Positions 1 to 7,256 of a stretch of DNA of 64,000 bases are shown in pieces; position 1 is the first letter of the stretch, and every line of letters starts with the position of its first letter. The position numbers were made by a program, and so were the translations under genes. Under the pieces are notes generated by a model. That model saw only the letters and a program-made list of their open reading frames with translations. It made no database searches and was not told the origin of the DNA. The DNA lies in the NCBI GenBank assembly GCA_946480835.1, contig CAMLLC010000006.1:56861-120860 (forward strand), written 5' to 3'. The DNA comes from Entomomonas sp945283395 (GTDB lineage: Bacteria; Pseudomonadota; Gammaproteobacteria; Pseudomonadales; Pseudomonadaceae).

Positions 1-3
1 AGA

Positions 4-303
4 ATGCTAGTACTAACTAGACGAATTGGCGAAATAATAAGGGTTGGTGATGATGTGAAAATCAATATTTTAGATGTTAAAGGTTCTCAAGTGAGAATAG
101 GCGTTAAGGCACCTGATAACATCCCCATTCACCGCGAGGAAATTTATCAGCGGATTCAGAGGGAGAAATCAGAAAGAAAAAAGTGTACCGCTCTTTGTGA
201 AAATGAACAGTGTAATTTTGTTGTTGAGTATTTTGACGGTGAACTTGTTTCAGATTCATGTCCTAATTGCGGTGAAAATTCAGTATTTGCAGACGTTGAT
301 TGA
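4..303 (+). CDS. csrA: CsrA-family regulator with C-terminal zinc-ribbon-like extension
   Basis: Residues 1-55 are a complete CsrA/RsmA fold: it opens MLVLTRR, has the VGDDVKI and GVKAP strands, and keeps Arg44 in HREEIYQRI, an RNA-contact residue in CsrA. CsrA dimers bind GGA motifs in mRNA leaders and alter translation. Ordinary CsrA stops near residue 60-65. This protein runs to 99 and adds Cys61, Cys65, Cys70 and a CPNC pair (Cys86/Cys89), which could bind zinc. It lies at the window edge, so its Shine-Dalgarno is barely visible, but the ATG fits the family start. It is the first of five same-strand genes ending at an integrase, so it is probably the element's own regulator, not the host's main CsrA. 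The CsrA fold is certain; the zinc-binding role of the tail is inference. Confidence 0.85.
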   Translation: MLVLTRRIGEIIRVGDDVKINILDVKGSQVRIGVKAPDNIPIHREEIYQRIQREKSERKKCTALCENEQCNFVVEYFDGELVSDSCPNCGENSVFADVD

Positions 304-314
304 GTAAATAAAAT

Positions 315-623
315 ATGAAATTAAAAAATATTAGAGACATCATTCAAAAATCCTTAATAAGCGGGCTAGCAAAAGAAGTCTTTGAATATAAAGAATCTTA
401 CCGAAAGCGCACTATAAGAGAACATGGACGAACACGGGATATTATTCCGTGTCCTTTCTGCAATACTGAGGTAGAAGTTTACCGCTGGTCATTTTCTGGT
501 AATGGTAAGCTCTGCGGATGCGGTGCTTTAATAACTAGAGGAATAGATTTATCAAGCATAGATGAAAAATATAGATTTTTTGATATTTATGCATTTAAGC
601 TTAAGGAGCTAGCCAATGACTGA
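315..623 (+). CDS. Small CxxC protein of the integrated element, function unknown
   Basis: I do not recognise this 102-residue protein. It has a basic N-terminal half, then a CPFC pair (Cys46, Cys49) and a CGC pair (Cys67, Cys69) spaced like a zinc ribbon. A charged segment without membrane helices follows. It starts 12 bases after the CsrA-like gene and its last 8 bases overlap the start of the next gene, so the three are probably co-transcribed. The CPFC signature resembles that of the Lar-like protein encoded next, so a shared ancestry or role is possible. Confidence 0.6.
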   Translation: MKLKNIRDIIQKSLISGLAKEVFEYKESYRKRTIREHGRTRDIIPCPFCNTEVEVYRWSFSGNGKLCGCGALITRGIDLSSIDEKYRFFDIYAFKLKELAND

Positions 624-1005
624 ATTAAAACCATGCCCTTTTTGTGGTAGCAAGCAAGCGTTTATTGTAAAAAATTCATTAGATGAAAGTGGCTTCTTTT
701 ATATCGAGTGTGATAATTGTCATGCAAGCTCTGCATGGATTAAAGAAAAAGAAGAAAATATCAATGTTTGGAACAATCGCCAACCAACTATTGATTGGCG
801 GCCTATAGAGGAATTAAAAATAGGATTCTTCGGCCATGTTCTATTGTACTGGCAAAGAAGAAATATTGTCTGTATTGGCTATATTGATGGTAGCGACACA
901 ACAACAATAGATATTGTTTGCTTCGATTCAGATTTGCCATTAAGCCTTACTCTAGATAAATCTGAATTTACAAGATTTTCCCCATTAACGCCGCCAAGAG
1001 GCTAA
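616..1005 (+). CDS. Lar-like restriction-alleviation zinc-ribbon protein with DUF551-like tail
   Basis: The N-terminal 56 residues match the Lar pattern: LKPCPFCGS (Cys7, Cys10), ECDNC (Cys32, Cys35), then VWNNRQ, like the W-N-R ending of Lar domains. Lar of the Rac prophage modulates type I restriction in favour of incoming DNA; many phage proteins share the fold without proven activity. From residue 60 the pattern W-R-P-I...V-L-L-Y-W...F-S-P-L-T-P-P resembles DUF551, another common phage domain. The gene overlaps the preceding one by 8 bases and is followed after 4 bases by the DNA-binding gene. The Lar domain is fairly sure, the second domain less so, and any anti-restriction role is inference. 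Confidence 0.65.
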   Translation: MTELKPCPFCGSKQAFIVKNSLDESGFFYIECDNCHASSAWIKEKEENINVWNNRQPTIDWRPIEELKIGFFGHVLLYWQRRNIVCIGYIDGSDTTTIDIVCFDSDLPLSLTLDKSEFTRFSPLTPPRG

Positions 1006-1009
1006 AGAA

Positions 1010-1354
1010 ATGCAAAATACTGAACAACTTATGAGTTACCAAGATTTACTAAACCTAGCCAGTTCGTTTGCTAGAAAAATAAACGAACCTATAATCAAAA
1101 AATTACAGGAGGTTGAAGAAAAACTAAACCTCCTAGAAGCTAGCAAGAAAGATGAAAAACCAGAAAAGCTAGTATTAGCTAATGCTAAAGAGATAGCAGA
1201 ACATTTAGGTTTAAAGTCAGTAAAAACAGCTAGAAGGATAATACAGCACCCAAATTTCCCTAAACCAATTGGGGGAGCAAAAAAAATTAAAAGGGGCGAA
1301 TGGCGAGCCGAAGAAGTAGAACGTTTCTTTAGAATTAATAAGAGTAAGATTTAG
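1010..1354 (+). CDS. Excisionase/AlpA-like helix-turn-helix protein
   Basis: This 114-residue protein starts with a helical, charged segment (about 10-50, probable coiled coil) and ends with a winged-helix-like DNA-binding segment. ANAKEIAEHLGL forms the first helices, followed by TARRIIQHPNFPKPI, GGAKKIKRGEWRAEEVERFF. The order 'helix-turn-helix, NFPKPI, GGxxxxxRGEWRxxEVxxF' is typical of AlpA/excisionase-type proteins that bind attachment-site DNA or activate an integrase promoter. Its position, the last soluble protein before the integrase, fits a recombination directionality factor. A plain transcriptional regulator is the alternative. Confidence 0.6.
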   Translation: MQNTEQLMSYQDLLNLASSFARKINEPIIKKLQEVEEKLNLLEASKKDEKPEKLVLANAKEIAEHLGLKSVKTARRIIQHPNFPKPIGGAKKIKRGEWRAEEVERFFRINKSKI

Positions 1355-1355
1355 C

Positions 1356-1535
1356 ATGTTTAGAATACAGACATTTTTTGCTTTGTGGCTTTTTCTGACT
1401 ATAGTTTTTATTTTGATGGTTTCATATATTTTATATGATAAAGATATGGCTAATTGGGGTTATACCATCAGGGCAATAATTATTATTAGCCCTGTTATTA
1501 TCTCTTTTATAGCGGCTATTTTAATAGATGATTAA
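1356..1535 (+). CDS. Two-helix membrane peptide (59 residues)
   Basis: An uninterrupted 59-residue frame opens with ATG one base after the stop of the preceding gene. It predicts two hydrophobic helices, roughly residues 7-26 and 39-56, separated by a short polar loop (YDKDMANWG), and ends in two aspartates. It overlaps the 3' end of the convergent integrase gene by 4 bases. No strong ribosome-binding site is seen, so translation would rely on coupling to the upstream gene. I do not recognise the family; small two-helix proteins of this kind occur in phage lysis and immunity regions, but nothing here proves such a role. Confidence 0.45.
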   Translation: MFRIQTFFALWLFLTIVFILMVSYILYDKDMANWGYTIRAIIIISPVIISFIAAILIDD

Positions 1536-2545
1536 CCCAACTTACTAGCAATACTTTCCGCTGTTTCATTATAATAAGTCATTAACTGGCTAATGTTTCT
1601 ATGACCTACCATTCTAGCTAATTCCAATACCCCTAATTTTTTTGACAACCTCGTTATAGCTTCATGGCGTGTATCATGGAAATTAAGGTCATTTATGCCT
1701 GCTTTTAATCTATATTTTCTAAATAATGCGCTTGCATTAGCTGGTTTTAAGTTAAAAACAAACCCACTATCATTATTATTTTTAATCAACTGCTCTAACA
1801 AGTAAACAGCTCTATTGGTTAGTGGTACGTCTCTAGTATCACCGTTCTTAGTTTTATCAAGGTGTACAAAACGGCGATTTATAAATACGCTATCATAAGT
1901 AAGGCTTAATAACTCGCCCTGTCTCATAGCCGTTTCAATAGCTAATAGGAATAGATAAGCAAGTTCTTGTTTTAATATTTTCGGCGGTGACCCTTCAATA
2001 TATCCTAACTGATTAACAATTGTATTAATTTCATCATCTGATATTAGCCTGTTTCTGTGTTTCGGCTCTTTTGGCTTTCTTATTTGGCTAAGGGGATTAA
2101 CAGAACACCAGCCCCACTCTTTGATGGCTGTATTAAAAACAATTGAAAGGATGCCTAATTCTTTTTTTACTGTTGAAGTTTTGACAGCTTGCAGCCTTTG
2201 ATCTCTAAATTCTGCAAATCTAACAGGCTTAATATTTGTTATCAGTTCGCCCACAAAAGGCAGTATATCAACAAAATGATTAATTTTTATTGTTTGCCAT
2301 CTAACACTAGGCTTTTTTATTGCCACTTCATCACGATATTTAATTAACGCCTCATACAAAGTATGCTTATTACCAACAATCAAGCCCTTTCTATCACTAT
2401 CCATTAGTTCAGCTTCTCGCATTGTTGACCAAGCTTGAGCCTGAGCTTTAGTTGTAAAAGTTTTAGATTCGCGAATCTCTTTAGAATTAATATTTTTTTT
2501 AATTTGAGCTTGCCAAGAATTACCTCGTTTTCTTATAGTCGCCAT
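1532..2545 (-). CDS. int: Tyrosine-recombinase integrase
   Basis: This 337-residue protein has the phage integrase layout. An N-terminal arm-binding region opens ATIRKRGNSWQAQI, a SAM-like core-binding domain spans about 60-160, and a catalytic domain spans about 165-337. Catalytic residues are visible: Arg208 in AMRQGE, His290 and Arg293 in FHDTRH, His315 in VGHRN, and Tyr324 nine residues later. It would cut and rejoin attP and attB. It points away from the tRNA-Met gene, and its start lies about 140 bases from that tRNA's 3' end, the usual arrangement for tRNA-targeted elements. All key residues are present, so it is probably active. Confidence 0.95.
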   Translation of the reverse strand: MATIRKRGNSWQAQIKKNINSKEIRESKTFTTKAQAQAWSTMREAELMDSDRKGLIVGNKHTLYEALIKYRDEVAIKKPSVRWQTIKINHFVDILPFVGELITNIKPVRFAEFRDQRLQAVKTSTVKKELGILSIVFNTAIKEWGWCSVNPLSQIRKPKEPKHRNRLISDDEINTIVNQLGYIEGSPPKILKQELAYLFLLAIETAMRQGELLSLTYDSVFINRRFVHLDKTKNGDTRDVPLTNRAVYLLEQLIKNNNDSGFVFNLKPANASALFRKYRLKAGINDLNFHDTRHEAITRLSKKLGVLELARMVGHRNISQLMTYYNETAESIASKLG

Positions 2546-2614
2546 TGTCGCCTTTTTGTCGCCTTAGAATGGTAAAAAGTGGGATAAGTTTAGTAAATCA
2601 ACTGGCAAATAGCA

Positions 2615-2660
2615 AGCAAAAAAAACCCTTGAACATTGTATAACATACTATTCCAAGGGT
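2615..2660 (-). terminator. Terminator downstream of tRNA-Met
   Basis: Arms ACCCTTG (2625-2631) and CAAGGGT (2654-2660) can pair. On the minus strand the hairpin is followed by a run of T (complement of the A-run at 2618-2625). The 22-base loop is long, so strength is uncertain. Because it lies on the element side of the probable crossover, it would be supplied by the element. Confidence 0.45.
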
Positions 2661-2687
2661 ATAAAAGAAAACAGATAAAATTTAATT

Positions 2688-2735
2688 TGGTAGCAACGAG
2701 TGGACTTGAACCACCGACCCCAGCATTATGAATGC
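2688..2735. other. Probable attachment site (att) at the tRNA-Met 3' end
   Basis: The integrase gene lies next to the 3' half of this tRNA and reads away from it. Phage and island integrases typically recombine in the anticodon-to-3'-end part of a tRNA. The sequence here would be one hybrid att copy, and the other should lie beyond base 1. No second copy of the tRNA 3' end is visible in the window. The exact core cannot be fixed from one end. Confidence 0.55.
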
Positions 2736-2764
2736 CGTGCTCTAACCAACTGAGCTACGTTGCC
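2688..2764 (-). tRNA. tRNA-Met (CAT), elongator type
   Basis: A 77-base cloverleaf can be folded on the minus strand. The acceptor arm GGCAACG pairs with CGTTGCT, the D-arm is GCTCAGTTGGTTAGAGC, the anticodon arm CGGCA-TTCATAA-TGCTG carries CAT, the T-arm is GGTGG-TTCAAGT-CCACT, and the 3' end is ACCA. The GG start and D-loop match elongator tRNA-Met, not the initiator. Position 1-72 is a G-U pair where a G-C pair is expected. That fits a 3' end rebuilt by integration of the neighbouring element. Confidence 0.93.
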
Positions 2765-2853
2765 ATGAAAGAGGGCGATATTATTCTCATCTCGAGGCAT
2801 TATGTCAAGAGGGGAAGCAAAAAAATACTATTTTATAATTATTTTTACATGAA

Positions 2854-2880
2854 AACCTCCTGTAGAAATTACAGGAGGTT
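2854..2880 (-). terminator. Terminator of the cold-shock gene
   Basis: A perfect 11-base stem (AACCTCCTGTA with TACAGGAGGTT) closes a 5-base loop just downstream of the cold-shock gene's stop. On the minus strand it is followed by TTTTCATG, a short U-tract. Confidence 0.6.
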
Positions 2881-2912
2881 AAGGAAAATAATATACTGCT
2901 AAGTTAACTAAT

Positions 2913-3125
2913 TTAGTTAACTAACTGCACTTGGTCTGCTTGCATACCCTTCTGACCTTGGGTAGCTACAAAACTAACCTTTTGACCTTCTTTTAAAGAC
3001 TTGAAACCAGTACCTTCAATGGCACGGTAATGCACAAATAAATCGGGCCCATTCTCTTGAGAAATAAAACCGAATCCTTTTTCATTATTAAACCATTTGA
3101 CAGTACCGTTTTGACGGTTAGACAT
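2913..3125 (-). CDS. Cold-shock protein, CspA family
   Basis: This 70-residue single-domain OB-fold protein contains the RNA-binding motifs KWFNNEKGFGFI (RNP1) and DLFVHYRAI (RNP2). Cold-shock proteins melt RNA secondary structure and act as RNA chaperones. I place the start at the ATG giving MSNRQNGTVKW, because AAGGAG lies 7 bases upstream and the length matches CspA; an upstream in-frame GTG would add six residues without support. About 280 AT-rich bases separate it from the divergent next gene, room for the long 5' leader typical of cold-inducible csp mRNAs. The paralogue letter cannot be assigned. Confidence 0.92.
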   Translation of the reverse strand: MSNRQNGTVKWFNNEKGFGFISQENGPDLFVHYRAIEGTGFKSLKEGQKVSFVATQGQKGMQADQVQLVN

Positions 3126-3418
3126 GTCCAAACTCCTTACCACGTAATCAAACCTACCACATTAAAATCAATGCGAATTTTTTAAAGCAGCTTGCAAGCA
3201 GCGGAATTAATACATAAACAATGGGTCACTTGTAAATTGCCTACCCACCATAAAGTACTTATTCTCCTCGTTACAAACTAAGTCTAATTACTCTACCGTA
3301 AGTTCACTAAAAAAGCTAAAAATAAATCTATTTTGATACTATCCTTTAGTCTAATATAAAAATTTTTGATACTAAAGTATATAATCTAAAATACTATTAT
3401 TTATTAATGAGGCAATTC

Positions 3419-3853
3419 ATGAAATGGTTATTGATAGCAACCACATTATTAATAAATACTTATAACTATGCACAAAATATGATAACTAACGACCATTTAC
3501 CAAAGAGAGTTATCTATCAGGTAGAATGGCTTGGTGAGAGACCTCTAATAGATGCTAGTTATCTTAATCTAGTGCTAGACAATGACCATAAAGCCTATGG
3601 TCTAGCTGGCTGTAATTATTGGTCGAGCACCTACCAACTTACAGGCCACCAAATAAGTTTTGATAAAGAGCTCAAAAAGACAAAGCAAAGATGCTCACCA
3701 GCTTTAATGGAACAAGAGCAACGCTTTCTCACAGCATTAGTCACCGTTGTACGCTGGGATTTTTCCGAATTAGGACAACTTCGCTTATGGCCAAAGCAAG
3801 GCCAACCAATTAGGCTATGGCAAGAAAACAGACAAGCTAACGCTGGCAATTAA
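3419..3853 (+). CDS. META-domain (HslJ-like) secreted protein
   Basis: A hydrophobic signal segment (MKWLLIATTLLI) is followed by a META/DUF306 domain. Seen are VEWLGERPLIDASYLNLVL, the LAGCNYWSSTYQL core and TKQRCSPALMEQEQRFLTAL, with the conserved cysteines of the family. HslJ-type META proteins are periplasmic or outer-membrane associated and linked to stress or antibiotic tolerance, with no known enzyme activity. I prefer the ATG at 3419 over 3407 because GAGG sits 6 bases before it. The gene converges on the ferredoxin gene with a 4-base overlap. Confidence 0.75.
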   Translation: MKWLLIATTLLINTYNYAQNMITNDHLPKRVIYQVEWLGERPLIDASYLNLVLDNDHKAYGLAGCNYWSSTYQLTGHQISFDKELKKTKQRCSPALMEQEQRFLTALVTVVRWDFSELGQLRLWPKQGQPIRLWQENRQANAGN

Positions 3854-4101
3854 GCTTTGGCTACTATTTTAGTATATTTTGCTAGCAACTCCTCTTTTGT
3901 TTCTTTATGGTTAGAGTCTAGCACTATACAATCTACCGGGCACACTTGTTGGCATTGAGGTTCATCGTAGTGACCTACGCACTCAGTACAACGACTTGGA
4001 TCTATTATATAGATTTCTTCACCCTGAGAAATAGCCTCATTAGGGCACTCAGGCTCACAGACATCACAATTAATACAGTCATCTGTAATTATTAAGGACA
4101 T
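3850..4101 (-). CDS. fdx: YfhL-type ferredoxin with two 4Fe-4S clusters
   Basis: This 83-residue ferredoxin has two cluster motifs. One is CINCDVCEPECPNEAI; the other is CTECVGHYDEPQCQQVCPVDCI, which carries the longer C-x8-C spacing of the Allochromatium/YfhL class. It transfers electrons at low potential. The start MSLIITDDC follows GGGAG by 5 bases; an upstream in-frame start is poorly placed. It lies about 60 bases upstream of... the coaD stop lies beyond it in the opposite sense of transcription order: coaD is transcribed first, then this gene, the order also found in Pseudomonas. The electron-transfer partner cannot be seen here. Confidence 0.93.
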   Translation of the reverse strand: MSLIITDDCINCDVCEPECPNEAISQGEEIYIIDPSRCTECVGHYDEPQCQQVCPVDCIVLDSNHKETKEELLAKYTKIVAKA

Positions 4102-4161
4102 AACAACTCCCATCAAGCTTATGTTGATAACTTCTAGCTTTTAATAATTATTTTAACAGAT

Positions 4162-4647
4162 TTAGTTAGAAAATTTATGTTTTAAGGCTTTTTCGACATC
4201 AGGTGGTACAAATTTTTTTAAGTCCCCCCCTAAAGCAGCGATCTCTCTCACAAAAGTTGAAGATATATATGAAAAGCTTTCTGAAGGGGTTAAAAATAAA
4301 CTTTCTATTGTAGGCATTAATGCTCTATTCATATTAGCTAATTGAAACTCATACTCAAAATCAGAAATAGCTCTTAAACCTCTAATTAACGTATTGATTT
4401 GCTGATCTCTCATAAAATGAGCAAGCAAGCAAGCAAAACCGCACACCTCCACATTATCAAGATGTGCGGTCACAGACTTTACCAACTCCACTCTTTCTTC
4501 TAAAGAAAATAACGGTTTCTTTTTCGGGCTGGCTGCAACAGCAATAACAACGCAATCAAATAACCTAACAGCCCGCTCTATTATATCAACATGACCACGG
4601 GTGATTGGGTCAAAAGTACCAGGATAAACGACACGATATCTAGACAT
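4162..4647 (-). CDS. coaD: Phosphopantetheine adenylyltransferase
   Basis: This 161-residue enzyme makes dephospho-CoA from 4'-phosphopantetheine and ATP, the fourth step of coenzyme A synthesis. Visible are YPGTFDPITRGHVDI (nucleotidyltransferase T/HxGH motif), SPKKKPLFSLEERV, the IRGLRAISDFEYE substrate loop, and the C-terminal TPSESFSYISSTFVREIAALGG with the ISST phosphate-binding motif. The ATG at 4647 gives the usual start MSRYRVVYPGTFDP; an in-frame TTG four codons earlier is unlikely. The ferredoxin gene follows in the same direction after about 60 bases, the Pseudomonas arrangement. Confidence 0.97.
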   Translation of the reverse strand: MSRYRVVYPGTFDPITRGHVDIIERAVRLFDCVVIAVAASPKKKPLFSLEERVELVKSVTAHLDNVEVCGFACLLAHFMRDQQINTLIRGLRAISDFEYEFQLANMNRALMPTIESLFLTPSESFSYISSTFVREIAALGGDLKKFVPPDVEKALKHKFSN

Positions 4648-5248
4648 GACAGTTTCCAATGATGGCTGTTAATTAAAAGGGGCATACTAGCCTAGATCAA
4701 TAGTTAAGCCAAGCATTTTAAATGCTATTGAATCAAACTCTACTGCACTAGCCGCCCTTTTAACTGGTTAACCTATAGCAATAACTAAATAAATTACACC
4801 AGCACCACTTAAAGCCAAGCCAATAAGCACAAAAGATGGCCCCTACCAGATAACTTCTATTTAATTGTTTATAATAAGAATTTATCTGATCAATAATCTA
4901 TTTATTTCTAATTATTACAACACTTCCAATATCAGTAGAAACTATCACAAGATCAATTAGATAAAACATATCAATTAGCTAGATTACATAGCTAGCCTCG
5001 CAACTTAAAAAGTGCTAATTTTGCTAATCTTTCTTTTAAACAGTAATTATCCACCTTATTACCCTTATGGATAAAATAAAAATCAATAGTGATACATTTT
5101 ATTGATTGCATCAAACTAGCGTTAATTATTAAACGCATCAAATGGCGATATAACTTGCTAAACTCATTAAATTATCCTCATTATCAAAGCTAACACTAAA
5201 AACAAGCTAGCTGTTTTGAAAAAATTTCATTTTTTTTAAAATTAGGGC
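4648..5248. other. 600-base AT-rich spacer; possible remnant of a small membrane-protein gene
   Basis: No intact gene is seen. On the minus strand, 4842 down to 4768 reads GPSFVLIGLALSGAGVIYL and on to VIAIG before a stop. It is preceded in frame by a TAG (4843-4845), so it looks like the end of a decayed one-helix membrane protein. This is weak evidence. The rest is AT-rich without convincing hairpins, until the tRNA promoter. Confidence 0.25.
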
Positions 5249-5277
5249 TTGCCTTTTTTATCTTAACACCGTAGAAT
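5249..5277 (+). promoter_or_regulatory. Sigma-70 promoter of the tRNA-Val/tRNA-Asp unit
   Basis: TTGCCT (5249-5254) and TAGAAT (5272-5277) are exactly 17 bases apart. GCGCCC follows directly, a GC-rich discriminator typical of stringently controlled stable-RNA promoters. tRNA-Val begins 22 bases downstream. Confidence 0.75.
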
Positions 5278-5298
5278 GCGCCCACTTTCAAGAATGAA

Positions 5299-5374
5299 GG
5301 GTGGTTAGCTCAGCTGGGAGAGCATCTGCCTTACAAGCAGAGGGTCAGCGGTTCGATCCCGTTACCACCCACCA
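5299..5374 (+). tRNA. tRNA-Val (TAC)
   Basis: A 76-base cloverleaf with acceptor arm GGGTGGT/ACCACCC, anticodon arm CTGCC-TTACAAG-CAGAG region reading TAC, T-arm around GTTCGATCC and an encoded CCA end. It reads valine GUA and related codons and is the first tRNA of a two-gene unit. Confidence 0.96.
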
Positions 5375-5378
5375 ATTT

Positions 5379-5455
5379 GCAGCGGTAGTTCAGCTGGTTA
5401 GAATGCCTGCCTGTCACGCAGGAGGTCGCGGGTTCGAGTCCCGTCCGTTGCGCCA
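5379..5455 (+). tRNA. tRNA-Asp (GTC)
   Basis: A 77-base cloverleaf: acceptor GCAGCGG with CCGTTGC, anticodon arm CCTGC-CTGTCAC-GCAGG with GTC, T-arm GCGGG-TTCGAGT-CCCGT and encoded GCCA. It starts 4 bases after tRNA-Val and shares its promoter and terminator. Confidence 0.96.
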
Positions 5456-5461
5456 TTATAA

Positions 5462-5495
5462 AAAGGCTAGTAAGTAATTTTACTAGCCTTTTTTA
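5462..5495 (+). terminator. Intrinsic terminator of the tRNA-Val/tRNA-Asp unit
   Basis: AAAGGCTAGTA pairs with TACTAGCCTTT and is followed by a T-run, 6 bases after the tRNA-Asp 3' end. This is a textbook rho-independent terminator. Confidence 0.85.
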
Positions 5496-5823
5496 TTTGA
5501 ATGGTTAATATTAAGAGTTTATTTAACCTCTATCCTATTTTTTAACCTAGTTAGCTAATCTCAATTTGAACTTTTAATATAGCTACTATAAAAAATAACT
5601 AACAATGTGGACTTAGACTCCTTCCAAACAGGTTCTCAAGCTAAATAGCAAATATAAATTTTAAAATTTCTCAAAAACTATAGCATGTTTTTAAATAGCT
5701 TAAAACAGAATAGACTTTTTGTATTCATTATGATGTTTCCTTTTGAGGTGCCTAATAAAGTTATATTTATTGCTTATTAGATAAGAATACCTCATAAGCT
5801 CTTATCAATGCAGTTGAAAAGTA
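5496..5823. other. AT-rich spacer without recognised content
   Basis: About 330 bases between the tRNA terminator and the hydrolase stop codon. I see no open frame with coding character. Only a weak, long-range inverted repeat (GAGGT near 5745, ACCTC near 5788) might end transcription of the hydrolase gene. Confidence 0.4.
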
Positions 5824-6699
5824 TTAAACCACTGGCGACCAAAGATCATAATTCAATAGATATTTATTGTTTTTTCGATGAATTGTTGCAGATGCTGGTA
5901 AATTAAAATGCATGCCACTGATTGACAACTGATCCGTAGCAACACGATCTAATAATTTTTTACGCACAGTAGCCGCCTGATGTGGATCACTATCGAAAGC
6001 AATCGTCACATCTGGCTGAGCTATTTGTATATAAGGAAAATGGACAAGATCCCCCCAAATAAGAAGAGCATCTTTTTCATCACCAATCAGATAACCGGTA
6101 TGGCCTGGGGTATGTCCAAATAAAGGAACTGCATTAATACCCGGCAATATGGCTTCATTTTTAAAAGGAATTAACTTATCTTGATAAGCTTTAAAAGCAT
6201 TCCTCGCAAAATCAGCATTGCGCTTAAATCTATCATTAGAAGATGCATAAATCTTATCATTACACCAAAAATTTAACTCATTTTCATGTATATATATTTC
6301 TTGAACATTACGAAAGACAGGATTTGCAAATGGGGCAGCCAAACCTCCTATATGATCAGGGTGTGCATGAGTTAACAATACCGTATCAATTTCAAGTGGA
6401 TCAATTTCGGCAGCAGCTAATGCCACCTCTAATCGTCCACCCCAACCATTGATTCCACCCGCACCGCTATCCACTAAAATTGTGCGTTTCCCTATTTGTA
6501 GCACAAATACATTTATATTAATACACGGCAAAGGGGCAACTCCAGATCTCGCCAATAATGCCTCAGCTTCATTAGCTGCTATGCCATTCAACAATTCAAA
6601 TGATGCATCAAGATAGCCATCACTGAGCATAGTAACTAATGTATTGCCATAAAGTTTTTTATTAACCGCAGGAGCTTGATAAATTTTATTGTGATTCAT
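5824..6699 (-). CDS. Metallo-beta-lactamase-fold hydrolase
   Basis: This 291-residue protein has a two-zinc MBL fold. The main metal motif is THAHPDHIGG (HxHxDH), a third histidine lies in GHTPGHTGY, the bridging aspartate in WGDLVHFP, and the last histidine in SGMHFNLPA. The order and the DSDPHQAATVRKKLLDRV segment resemble the methyl-parathion-hydrolase/AHL-lactonase-like branch of the superfamily. No signal peptide is visible, so it is probably cytoplasmic. The substrate cannot be told; lactone or ester hydrolysis is plausible. It stands alone between two long AT-rich spacers. The start ATG follows AGAAG. Confidence 0.8.
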   Translation of the reverse strand: MNHNKIYQAPAVNKKLYGNTLVTMLSDGYLDASFELLNGIAANEAEALLARSGVAPLPCININVFVLQIGKRTILVDSGAGGINGWGGRLEVALAAAEIDPLEIDTVLLTHAHPDHIGGLAAPFANPVFRNVQEIYIHENELNFWCNDKIYASSNDRFKRNADFARNAFKAYQDKLIPFKNEAILPGINAVPLFGHTPGHTGYLIGDEKDALLIWGDLVHFPYIQIAQPDVTIAFDSDPHQAATVRKKLLDRVATDQLSISGMHFNLPASATIHRKNNKYLLNYDLWSPVV

Positions 6700-7256
6700 A
6701 ATAACTTCTCATTGAATCTATCTAATTGTCCAACAGACTTTAGATCAATATTGATTGATGAGTCTAACAGAATTTACTGAGTCAGTCCCAACAAAAAACA
6801 TCTTTCAACTATGCTAATAGAGGTTACAACTATAACCTCCTCTCCTGCCTTTGTTAATTTGTAAAACTTCTAAAGCCATTCGCTTTACCCAGTATTAGTT
6901 TTTATGTTTCAGGAAAATTCTTTTTTTAATATCATGAGGCTTAGCAATTGATACTCATAATACTGGCATTATAATAGGTTGCAATTTTATAGTAGACGCT
7001 ATTAGCCGATACACTTTATAGACTATAAAAAATCTCCTCTAAAAACATTTAAGATTAATAATAGGAGATATTTATGGAATAAATACTAAGTTATTACCCT
7101 TTATCAAAGAAAAAAGTCATTTATTAATCTACTCTTATATAAATTATAAAAACTATATTGCTAAATAAGAACATACTTAATTATTATTGTTTAATATGTA
7201 ATAATTTATAATAAAAGACATTAAGCTTTAATATAAACATAAAGAGGTTATTTAAT
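6700..7256. other. Long AT-rich spacer with small inverted repeats
   Basis: No gene is seen in about 550 bases. A 7-base inverted repeat GAGGTTA/TAACCTC (6820-6839, 6-base gap) lies upstream of the divergently read hydrolase gene and could be an operator. AATCTCCT/AGGAGATATT near 7031-7071 is a loose hairpin. Promoters for both flanking genes must lie here, but I cannot place them. Confidence 0.35.
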
